The translations under genes were made by a program, and so were the position numbers. From contig NZ_JAHXRL010000002.1 in assembly GCF_019392245.1 (NCBI RefSeq), positions 372,001 through 436,000 on the forward strand: DNA of 64,000 bases, read 5' to 3'. Under the pieces are notes generated by a model. That model saw nothing but the letters and a program-made list of their open reading frames with translations, was not told the DNA's origin and ran no database searches. Source of the stretch: Sulfitobacter sp. CW3. GTDB lineage: Bacteria > Pseudomonadota > Alphaproteobacteria > Rhodobacterales > Rhodobacteraceae. Shown here one piece after another: positions 8,755 to 16,166 of this stretch; position 1 is the stretch's first letter; each line of letters opens with the position of its first letter.

Positions 8755-8811
8755 GACAGTGCCAACTGCGCTAGGGTATGCGCCGCATAGGCAGGTTTTT
8801 AGGGCGGTTAG

Positions 8812-9393
8812 ATGACAACTTGGCATTGGGTTCGACACGGACCGACGCATGAAAAAACCCTTGTGGGATGGCGCGATGTCCCCGCTGATTTATCTGACCA
8901 CGCCCAGATCGCCCGCCTGAATGCGCATTTGCCCCGCGATGCGATCCTTGTGTCATCCGACCTGATCCGCGCCGCAGCAACGGCAGATGTCTTGGCCCAC
9001 CCACAGCGCCAGCGTCTGCCCCATGACGAAAAACTACGCGAGATGGATTTCGGCGAGTGGGATGGCATGCATGCCCGCGATGTATCCGAGCAACATCCCG
9101 AACTCAGCCGGGCATATTGGTCGACGCCCGGCGATGTTGCGCCCCCACAAGGCGAAAGCTGGAACGCGGCGGCACGGCGCGTCAACGCAGCCGTGGATCG
9201 TCTGAACGCCCTTTACCCCGATGAACACATCATCGCTGTCGCCCATTTCGGGGTCATCCTGACGCAAATCCAACGCGCCCTGAACATCAGCGCACACGCC
9301 GCATTCGCCCATAAGATCGACAACTTGTCAGCCACGCAAATCACAGTATCCCAAGCGCAGTGGGACGTTACCCATATCAATCATTCTCCGTGA
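8812..9393 (+). CDS. histidine phosphatase superfamily protein
   Basis: A 193-residue protein beginning TTWHWVRHGPTHEKTLVGW, with the RHG motif holding the phosphohistidine. The acid residue lies in REMDFGEWDG and the second catalytic histidine in IIAVAHFGVI. The size fits small broad-specificity phosphatases such as CobC- or GpmB-like enzymes. No cobalamin genes are nearby, so I leave the substrate open. The spacer to the GST gene is 59 bases. Confidence 0.85.
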   Translation: MTTWHWVRHGPTHEKTLVGWRDVPADLSDHAQIARLNAHLPRDAILVSSDLIRAAATADVLAHPQRQRLPHDEKLREMDFGEWDGMHARDVSEQHPELSRAYWSTPGDVAPPQGESWNAAARRVNAAVDRLNALYPDEHIIAVAHFGVILTQIQRALNISAHAAFAHKIDNLSATQITVSQAQWDVTHINHSP

Positions 9394-9452
9394 TCGGATA
9401 CGTCACAAAATTGCATTTGCGCTGATCGGGCATCGCTGGATAGAAACCGCCC

Positions 9453-10136
9453 ATGACATATGATCTTTATATCGGCGACAAAACATTCTCCAGCTGGTCC
9501 CTGCGTGGCTGGCTGATGCTTGAAAAATTCGGCCTGCCCTACCGCAGCCATATGGTCGGCCTGTACGACGGCACCATGGCGCAAGATATGGCAGAACTGG
9601 CACCCGCAAGGCTGGTTCCGACCCTGAAAACGCCACAGGGCGAGGTAATCGGCGAAACGCTGGCCATGGCCGAAACATTGGCCGAACGGCATCCAGACAA
9701 AGCGCTTTGGCCCACTGATCCTGCCGCACGCACCCGCGCCCGTTGGTTATGTGCCGCGATGACGGCAGGATTTTCGGCGTTGCGCGGCGAATGCCCCATG
9801 CAGCTTCGACATGTGAACAAGGGCTTGCCTGTCTCGGACGCAGTGACAAAAGACCTCTCGCGCCTCCAAGAGCTGTGGGATTATGCGAACGGCGCATCCG
9901 ATGGCAAAGGCCCGTGGCTTTTCGGCAGCTATAGCCTCGCCGATGTGTTCTACGCGCCCGTCTGTGCGCGGATCGTGGGATACGACCTCACAGTCCAGCA
10001 GTCGGCAAGGGACTATTGCCGCGTCACCCTCAACGATCCCGCGTTCAAAACATGGCGCGCAGAGGGGCTCAAGGTCACCTATGACCCCTTCCCATATGAC
10101 ATGGGCTGCACCACATCCCCTTGGCCCGTGGCATGA
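9453..10136 (+). CDS. glutathione S-transferase family protein
   Basis: A 227-residue cytosolic GST. The N-terminal thioredoxin-like part starts YDLYIGDKTFSSWSLRGWLML, where the serines are candidates for the glutathione-activating residue. PARLVPTLKTPQGEVIGETLAMAETLAER is the cis-proline and gamma-glutamyl-binding segment. An all-helical domain follows with LFGSYSLADVFYAPV, the usual N-capping region. Detoxification is the family role; the substrate is unknown. Confidence 0.88.
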   Translation: MTYDLYIGDKTFSSWSLRGWLMLEKFGLPYRSHMVGLYDGTMAQDMAELAPARLVPTLKTPQGEVIGETLAMAETLAERHPDKALWPTDPAARTRARWLCAAMTAGFSALRGECPMQLRHVNKGLPVSDAVTKDLSRLQELWDYANGASDGKGPWLFGSYSLADVFYAPVCARIVGYDLTVQQSARDYCRVTLNDPAFKTWRAEGLKVTYDPFPYDMGCTTSPWPVA

Positions 10137-10147
10137 CCCCACGCCTG

Positions 10148-10177
10148 TTTCATTTTGCAAAATAAACTCAAATTCCA
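10148..10177. repeat. dispersed intergenic repeat, GAGTTTATTTTGCAAAATG family
   Basis: The reverse complement of 10148-10177 matches 1065-1093 with a single mismatch over 29 bases. The core is also present at 53117-53137. This copy lies just after the GST stop codon and contains TTTTGCAAAA, itself a palindrome. Confidence 0.7.
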
Positions 10178-10224
10178 CGATATCCGCAGGAGTTAACGCT
10201 TCTTAAACTCCCCAGACCTACGCA

Positions 10225-10232
10225 TTAACCAT
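10225..10232 (+). promoter_or_regulatory. possible CtrA half-site upstream of comM
   Basis: TTAACCAT lies 22 bases before the comM start, with AGTTAACG and CTTAAACT a little further upstream (10192-10210). TTAACCAT is a half-site used by alphaproteobacterial CtrA, and comM-type genes are CtrA-controlled in some Rhodobacterales. No full TTAA-N7-TTAA site is present, so this is weak. Confidence 0.25.
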
Positions 10233-10254
10233 CTTGGCCACCGAAAGGGCCCCT

Positions 10255-11769
10255 ATGGTTTCGCGTGCATATACAGTTGCGTTTCAGGGCGTCGAGGCGC
10301 GCATCGTCGAAGTACAATGCGCGGTTTCAGCCGGCTTACCTGCATTTTCAATTGTTGGCCTGCCAGACAAAGCTGTGTCCGAGGCGCGCGATCGGGTGCG
10401 CGCGGCGCTGTCGTCGATGGCGATTGCACTACCTAGCAAACGTATCACCATTAACCTAAGCCCTGCCGATCTCCCAAAAGAAGGCAGTCATTTTGACCTG
10501 CCCATCGCCCTTGCGCTGCTTTCTGCAATCGACATTTTGCCCCATGATGTCATCCAATCCGTCGTCGCACTGGGCGAACTGTCATTGGATGGAACGTTGA
10601 TACCCGTCATTGGCGCGCTGCCCGCTGCGATGACAGCAGCAGAACATAACCGCAGCCTTTTATGCCCCGAAGCCTCCGGTGCAGAAGCGGCTTGGGTCGG
10701 CAATACGCAAGTGATCGCGGCCAGTTCTTTGGGGGCCGTTGTGCGTCATTACACCGGTCAGGTACCGATCCCCCCCGCCGACCCGGGCGAGGTTTCGGCA
10801 CCTCACCAAACCAAAGACCTGCGCGATGTCAAAGGGCAGGAACGCGCCAAACGTGCCTTGGAAATAGCCGCCGCTGGGCGTCATCACCTGATGTTTGTCG
10901 GCACCCCGGGGTCGGGGAAATCAATGCTGGCCGCCCGCCTTCCGTCGATCCTGCCGCCGCTCACCCCGCGCGAGGCCCTCAGCACGTCAATGATCCATTC
11001 CCTTGCCGGACTTCTGGTTGAAGGCGGGATATCGCGCACGCGCCCGTTTCGCGAACCGCATCATACCGCGTCGATGGCGGCGATCATCGGTGGCGGGCGG
11101 CAGGCCAAACCGGGCGAGGTCAGCTTGGCCCATAATGGTGTGCTGTTCATGGATGAATTTCCCGAATTTCCCCGCATGGTGCTCGAGACGTTGCGCCAAC
11201 CGGTAGAGACTGGCGAGGTTATGATCGCCCGCGCCAATGCCCATGTGCGATATCCGTGTCAGTTCATGCTCGTCGCCGCAGCGAACCCATGCAAATGTGG
11301 ATATCTTAGCGATCCGTCGCGGGCTTGCAGCCGCGCGCCCGCCTGCGGAGACGATTATATGGCCCGCATATCTGGCCCCCTGATGGACAGGTTTGACCTG
11401 CGCGTCGATGTGCCCCCTGTCGCCTTTACCGATCTGGACCTGCCCGGCGATAGCGAAGGGTCGGCCGAGGTCGCGGCCCGCGTCGCATCCGCGCGCCACA
11501 CCCAAGAGGCCCGCTTTGCCGATGCACCCAATGCGCATTTGAACGCAGATGCAGAGGGCGACCTGTTAGAGAGCATCGCAACGCCTGATCCCGATGCCCG
11601 CGCGCTATTGTTGCGCGCAGCGGAACGGTTTCACTTGTCGGCGCGCGGCTACCACCGCGTTTTGCGCGTCGCGCGAACCATCGCCGATTTGGACGAGGCT
11701 GAAACTGTCCAAAAACATCATCTGGCCGAGGCGCTTAGCTTTCGGATACCGGCGTCGGCAGGGCTGTAA
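10255..11769 (+). CDS. comM: YifB/ComM-family Mg-chelatase-like AAA+ ATPase
   Basis: A 504-residue AAA+ helicase-like protein. In naturally competent bacteria ComM promotes branch migration during transformation. The N-terminal domain includes AFSIVGLPDKAVSEARDRVRAAL. Walker A is GTPGSGKSMLAARLPSILPP, Walker B is NGVLFMDEFPEF, and CKCGY/C-rich segments follow at the zinc-binding position. The C-terminal lid ends [28 protein letters not shown] 10255 is preferred over an in-frame TTG at 10234 because AAAGGG precedes it. The end overlaps the convergent esterase gene by 35 bases. Confidence 0.93.
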   Translation: MVSRAYTVAFQGVEARIVEVQCAVSAGLPAFSIVGLPDKAVSEARDRVRAALSSMAIALPSKRITINLSPADLPKEGSHFDLPIALALLSAIDILPHDVIQSVVALGELSLDGTLIPVIGALPAAMTAAEHNRSLLCPEASGAEAAWVGNTQVIAASSLGAVVRHYTGQVPIPPADPGEVSAPHQTKDLRDVKGQERAKRALEIAAAGRHHLMFVGTPGSGKSMLAARLPSILPPLTPREALSTSMIHSLAGLLVEGGISRTRPFREPHHTASMAAIIGGGRQAKPGEVSLAHNGVLFMDEFPEFPRMVLETLRQPVETGEVMIARANAHVRYPCQFMLVAAANPCKCGYLSDPSRACSRAPACGDDYMARISGPLMDRFDLRVDVPPVAFTDLDLPGDSEGSAEVAARVASARHTQEARFADAPNAHLNADAEGDLLESIATPDPDARALLLRAAERFHLSARGYHRVLRVARTIADLDEAETVQKHHLAEALSFRIPASAGL

Positions 11770-12652
11770 TCCACCCCGCAAGGTCATCCAAGGTCTGGCG
11801 CGCCTCGGGTAGGATGTTGTGAAAAATCGGCCAAACATGCGGCAGGTCATGTTCCTCGTGAAAGGTTACGTCTACATCGCAAGACTTCAAATGCTGGCTT
11901 AATGCACGCGAGTCATCCCGCAGAATTTCCGTATCTCCCACACACAGCCACACGGGCGGGGCACCGCCAAAATCTGCGCTTAGCGTGTTTAATCTCGCGT
12001 CTGAACGATCCGCATCCGCCAAGTACATTTCAAGCATGTCCACCGCGCGCTCCGGTGCCAGCACGGCTTCGCGATCCGCGTTCTCGACAAAGCTTGCCCC
12101 TTGGCGTGTGAAATCAACAAAGGGTGAAAACCCGAAAACACCGCGTGGCGCTGGCAGTTTTTTAGTCAGAATTCCCGACAGCAAACCAAAGGCCAGCGCG
12201 CCCCCTGCGCTGTCGCCACCGACCACGATATTTTGCGCGGCCACGCCAGATGCAATAAGCGCGCCATAGGCCGCTTCCACATCGTCAGCTGCTGCGGGAA
12301 ACTTGAACTCGGGTGCAAGCCGGTACCGTGGCATCACAACCCGTGCCCCCACCCGCGCCGCCAACTGGCCCAGCATGGCCGCGTGGGTTTCCGGGCTGCC
12401 AAAGACAAAACCACCGCCGTGGATGTAGAAAATAACGATGTCAGACGTGACGTATTTTGGCGTCACCGTCAGCACATCGACGTCCCCCGGTAACATCGTT
12501 TTTTCAATCTTCGTCCCGCGCGGTGCATGAAAAAGCAGCCGCGCACTAAGCTCAAGGTTCTGGCGCAGTTTCTGCGGCGTCTTGGCGCGGCGCATCTTGC
12601 GCTTTTCAATCAGCCGCAAATAGGTGTTCAGCGCGGGACGTATCAGGCTCAT
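11735..12652 (-). CDS. alpha/beta hydrolase, hormone-sensitive-lipase (Aes-like) family esterase
   Basis: A 305-residue carboxylesterase. The oxyanion motif HGGGFVFGS, the nucleophile GGDSAGGAL, the aspartate in [10 protein letters not shown] and the histidine in DLPHVWPIF form the family IV catalytic set in order. No signal peptide is seen. Its ATG overlaps the gshB stop by four bases, and its 3' end overlaps comM, so it is the last gene of the rsmI-yraN-gshB unit. The substrate is unknown. Confidence 0.88.
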   Translation of the reverse strand: MSLIRPALNTYLRLIEKRKMRRAKTPQKLRQNLELSARLLFHAPRGTKIEKTMLPGDVDVLTVTPKYVTSDIVIFYIHGGGFVFGSPETHAAMLGQLAARVGARVVMPRYRLAPEFKFPAAADDVEAAYGALIASGVAAQNIVVGGDSAGGALAFGLLSGILTKKLPAPRGVFGFSPFVDFTRQGASFVENADREAVLAPERAVDMLEMYLADADRSDARLNTLSADFGGAPPVWLCVGDTEILRDDSRALSQHLKSCDVDVTFHEEHDLPHVWPIFHNILPEARQTLDDLAGWITALPTPVSES

Positions 12653-13584
12653 GCGCGGCGCGCTTCAATCGCCTCCCAGATTTTGGCGGCTATGTTGGTG
12701 CCGTCAAACCGCTCAAGTTCTTGGATACCGGTTGGCGAGGTCACGTTGATTTCGGTCAGATAGTCCCCGATCACATCGATGCCGACAAATATCTGGCCTT
12801 TTTCCTTAAGCACCGGGCCGATGGCCGCACAAATCTCAAGGTCGCGGTCGGTCAGGCCGACTTTTTCAGGCCTGCCCCCAACATGCATATTGGACCGCGT
12901 TTCGCCCTCTGCGGGAACACGGTTGATGGCACCAACCGCTTCGCCATCCACCAAAATCACACGTTTGTCGCCTTTGGATACCGCCGGCAGGAATTTTTGC
13001 ACGATCAACGGTTCGCGCGAGAACCCCGTAAAGAGTTCATAAAGCGACCCAAGATTGCGGTCGTTGCCGTCAAGCCGGAACACACCGGCCCCGCCATTGC
13101 CGTAAAGCGGCTTCAGGATCACATCCCCATGTTTGGCCTTGAACGCTTTGATCGTATCCAGATCACGCGCGATTGTGGTCGGCGGGATCAGATCGGGAAA
13201 ATCCAGACACATCAGTTTTTCAGGGTAATTCCGCACCCAAAACGGGTCATTCACGACAAGCGTCGTTTCTTTGATCCGGTCCAAAAGATGCGTCGATGTG
13301 ATGTAATGCATGTCGAATGGCGGGTCTTGGCGCAGCCAGACAACATCGAAATCTGCCAAATCAACCTCGCGCAGCGGGCCTAGCGTTGCGTGATCGCCCT
13401 GAACACGCTGGACCGTCAGATCATGGCCCTTTGCCGTGATCCGGCCCTCTTGAAACGCAAGATTGTCAGGCAGGTAATAAAAGAGTGAATGCCCACGCGC
13501 CTGCGCCTCTTCGGCGATGCGAAAGCTGCTGTCAGCGTTGATGTTAACGGCCCCGATCGGGTCCATTTGAAAGGCGATTTTCAT
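12649..13584 (-). CDS. gshB: glutathione synthetase
   Basis: A 311-residue ATP-grasp ligase joining gamma-glutamylcysteine and glycine. The start [20 protein letters not shown] is typical of GshB. ATP-grasp elements include [18 protein letters not shown] and the metal-binding end [30 protein letters not shown] lies upstream of ATG 13584. It follows yraN by 58 bases. Glutathione supply fits the GST genes elsewhere in this window. Confidence 0.97.
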   Translation of the reverse strand: MKIAFQMDPIGAVNINADSSFRIAEEAQARGHSLFYYLPDNLAFQEGRITAKGHDLTVQRVQGDHATLGPLREVDLADFDVVWLRQDPPFDMHYITSTHLLDRIKETTLVVNDPFWVRNYPEKLMCLDFPDLIPPTTIARDLDTIKAFKAKHGDVILKPLYGNGGAGVFRLDGNDRNLGSLYELFTGFSREPLIVQKFLPAVSKGDKRVILVDGEAVGAINRVPAEGETRSNMHVGGRPEKVGLTDRDLEICAAIGPVLKEKGQIFVGIDVIGDYLTEINVTSPTGIQELERFDGTNIAAKIWEAIEARRA

Positions 13585-13642
13585 ACCAGATCTCCGTACT
13601 GTTCAACATTAGATGACGCAGCACGGCGCGGGGTGCAATGGT

Positions 13643-14017
13643 TCAGTCGTGGCCAAACGCGTTTTCGACAATGCGCAACTGGCCCGTTTGATCCACCAAA
13701 GCGACGTCAAATCGCACATTGGTCAGCGCGCCATTCGGCTCACCGGCCAGGAATTCTTCGGCGGATCCAAAAATCCTGTCCATCTGGCGGCGCGTTATCC
13801 GCAAGGCAGCGCGTTCAAAGCTTTTGCTTTTCTTTACCTCGACAAAAATCAGGTCGGGGCCATGCCGCATGATCAGGTCGATTTCACCGCGCTTGCCCCG
13901 CCACCTTTCGCGGGCAATGGTGAACCCGCGACGCACGTAATCCTGCGCGACGGCATTTTCAGCGGCCTGACCCGCATAATAGCTGATCGACCCCTGAATT
14001 TGCTTTGCCGCAGACAT
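13643..14017 (-). CDS. yraN: YraN family (UPF0102) endonuclease-like protein
   Basis: A 124-residue member of UPF0102, with the PD-(D/E)XK-like core RGFTIARERWRGKRGEIDLIMRHGPDLIFVEVKKSKSF: the E, D and ExK positions are all present. Function is not established; a nuclease fold acting on DNA is inferred from the motif. Its ATG lies two bases after the rsmI stop, so the two genes are almost certainly one transcript. Confidence 0.9.
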   Translation of the reverse strand: MSAAKQIQGSISYYAGQAAENAVAQDYVRRGFTIARERWRGKRGEIDLIMRHGPDLIFVEVKKSKSFERAALRITRRQMDRIFGSAEEFLAGEPNGALTNVRFDVALVDQTGQLRIVENAFGHD

Positions 14018-14019
14018 GA

Positions 14020-14883
14020 TTAACTGTTCCCTTTGCCCTGTTCCAATGCGGCCTGATATACTTGCCTGCGCGGCAGGTTATGCGCCTGTGCCACCATATC
14101 GACAGCATCCCGCATCGACATCGTCGCCAAGGCAGATGCCAGATCAGAGCTTAGGTCACTCTGGCTAACAGATTGTGAACGACCACGGTCGATGAGAACC
14201 ACAATCTCGCCTTTGGGTGCCTTTTCGGCATAATGGTCTTGCAGCTCGGCCAATGTCCCGCGGCGAATTTCCTCGAATTTTTTCGTCAACTCACGGCAGA
14301 CCGCAGCGGGACGGTCATCGCCCAACGCTTTTGCGGCATCACGCAACATGGCCCCGACACGTTTGGGCGATTCGTAAAATACCAGTGTCCCTTGGACGTC
14401 TTTCAGCTTTTGAATCGCGGTCAGGCGGGCTGATTTCGCATTTGGCAAAAATCCGGCAAAGAAAAATGCGTCGGTCGGCAACCCCGCCAACGCCAGCGCC
14501 GTCAACACCGCTGACGGCCCCGGTGCACAGGTCACCATCAATCCGGCCTGCGACACAGCGCGGGACAGCTCGAACCCCGGATCGGCAATAAGGGGCATAC
14601 CCGCCTCGGACGCGTAAGCGACGGATTTCCCTTCGCGAATGGCGGCCAACAGCTTGTCCTGCACGCCCGCGCCCGAATGATCATGCAGCGCAAGCACCTT
14701 GCGCCCGTCCAACGGAACACCGTGTATTTCCATCAATCTGCGCAGGCTACGGGTATCTTCGGCCGCCAGAACATCGGCCGAAGCCAACACGTCAAGCGCA
14801 CGCAAAGTAATGTCGCGGGCTGTTCCAATTGGCACGCCGACAAAGTAAAGCCCCGCTGAAAGCGGTACCTTCTGGTAATTCAA
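14020..14883 (-). CDS. rsmI: 16S rRNA (cytidine1402-2'-O)-methyltransferase
   Basis: An SAM-dependent methyltransferase of the tetrapyrrole-methylase fold that methylates C1402 in the ribosomal decoding centre. The signature GLYFVGVPIGTARDITLRAL is followed by AAEDTRSLRRL and the SAM-contact region SEAGMPLIADPG; EEIRRGTLAEL and GEIVVLIDRG come later. I prefer TTG 14883 (reading MNYQKVPL) because AAAGGCGG lies at a good distance; the frame is open to a GTG at 14907 without a ribosome site. It is divergent from the lpoA-like gene. Confidence 0.92.
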   Translation of the reverse strand: MNYQKVPLSAGLYFVGVPIGTARDITLRALDVLASADVLAAEDTRSLRRLMEIHGVPLDGRKVLALHDHSGAGVQDKLLAAIREGKSVAYASEAGMPLIADPGFELSRAVSQAGLMVTCAPGPSAVLTALALAGLPTDAFFFAGFLPNAKSARLTAIQKLKDVQGTLVFYESPKRVGAMLRDAAKALGDDRPAAVCRELTKKFEEIRRGTLAELQDHYAEKAPKGEIVVLIDRGRSQSVSQSDLSSDLASALATMSMRDAVDMVAQAHNLPRRQVYQAALEQGKGNS

Positions 14884-14971
14884 GCTGGACCCGCCTTTCG
14901 CACGCACTATGATTAAAACATCTGTTCACGGGCTATTGCCGCCGCCCCGCCACCAATGGAGTGACCCCGCC

Positions 14972-16156
14972 ATGTTCGCCGTTTTCGACACCCTTCGCAA
15001 GCCACTGCGGCTTTTGATCCTGCCCGTTGTGGCATTTGTTCTGGCAGCATGCGAGCCGGGCGGAATGACAAATATGGGGTCAAACAATGGCCCCCGCGTG
15101 GATGCCAGCAAACCCGTTCCGGTTGCGCTGCTGATCCCGCGTGGCGGCTCTGCCAGCGATGATCTGCTTGCGAAAGACCTTGAAAATGCCGCGCTGCTTG
15201 CGATCCGTGACCTTTCTGGTGTGCAGATTGATCTGCGCGTCTATGGCACCGGCGGCAACGCGGATCTGGCAGCTAAGGCTGCGGCACAGGCCGTCAACGA
15301 AGGGGCGCAAATCATTATCGGGCCGCTTTATGGCGAAGCCGCGAATGCTGCGGGCAAAGCCGTCGCCGCAAAAGGTGTCAACGTTCTTGCGTTCTCGAAC
15401 AACTCCAGCATTGCAGGCGGCAACGTCTTTGTGATGGGCCAGGGGTTCGGCGACACGTCAGACCGGCTGGTGCGCTTTGCGAAGGCGAACGGAAAAGACA
15501 GAATTCTGATTTTGCATGGCGATGACGTCGCAGGCCAAGTGGGCCGCAACGCGATCCAACGCGCCATTGCGGCAAACGGGGCCACGTCAGCTGGCGTCGT
15601 CGATTATTCGCTGAGCCAAGAAGCCGTTATTGCAGCAGTTCCCCGCGTTAAGGCTGCGGTGACTGCAAACGGTGCCAATGCGGTTTTTCTGACCTCGTCT
15701 TCGTCCAGCGCGCTGCCGCTGTTCACGCAGTTGTTGCCCGAAGCAGGCCTGCCCGTGTCAACAACCCAATACATCGGACTGACCCGCTGGGATATCCCGG
15801 CCCAGACATTGGCACTGCCCGGCGTTCAGGGCGGTTGGTTTGCGCTGCCTGACCCATCGGCATCGACTGCATTCTCGCAGCGCTACACTGCAGCCTATGG
15901 ATCACTGCCAAACCCGATTGCAGGTCTGGCATTTGATGGCATCGCGGCTGTCGGTGCTCTGGTCAAATCCGGTCACTCAGATGCGCTATCAGCTGCCCGC
16001 TTGACCCAAGGGGCAGGCTTCCGCGGGGCCAGCGGTGTGTTCCGCTTCAAAGCTGACGGCACAACCGAGCATGGCCTGGCAGTAGCCACAGTTCGCAATA
16101 ATGCCGTTGTGATCATTGATCCCGCACCAAAAGGGTTCGGCGGTGCCGGTTTTTAA
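14972..16156 (+). CDS. LpoA/YraM-like lipoprotein, penicillin-binding protein activator fold
   Basis: A 394-residue lipoprotein. The signal ends in the lipobox LAAC, with cysteine 27 as lipid anchor. The rest has the type I periplasmic binding-protein fold (PVALLIPRGGSASDDLLAKDLENAA, then IIIGPLYGEAANAAGKAVAAKGVNVLAFSNNSS). The N-terminal TPR part of gammaproteobacterial LpoA is missing, so this is the short form common in alphaproteobacteria. I chose ATG 14972 because it begins the signal peptide and has GGAG upstream. Its position next to rsmI and yraN mirrors yraL-yraM-yraN. A role in activating PBP1A-type synthases is inferred. Confidence 0.82.
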   Translation: MFAVFDTLRKPLRLLILPVVAFVLAACEPGGMTNMGSNNGPRVDASKPVPVALLIPRGGSASDDLLAKDLENAALLAIRDLSGVQIDLRVYGTGGNADLAAKAAAQAVNEGAQIIIGPLYGEAANAAGKAVAAKGVNVLAFSNNSSIAGGNVFVMGQGFGDTSDRLVRFAKANGKDRILILHGDDVAGQVGRNAIQRAIAANGATSAGVVDYSLSQEAVIAAVPRVKAAVTANGANAVFLTSSSSSALPLFTQLLPEAGLPVSTTQYIGLTRWDIPAQTLALPGVQGGWFALPDPSASTAFSQRYTAAYGSLPNPIAGLAFDGIAAVGALVKSGHSDALSAARLTQGAGFRGASGVFRFKADGTTEHGLAVATVRNNAVVIIDPAPKGFGGAGF

Positions 16157-16166
16157 AGGATACTAA

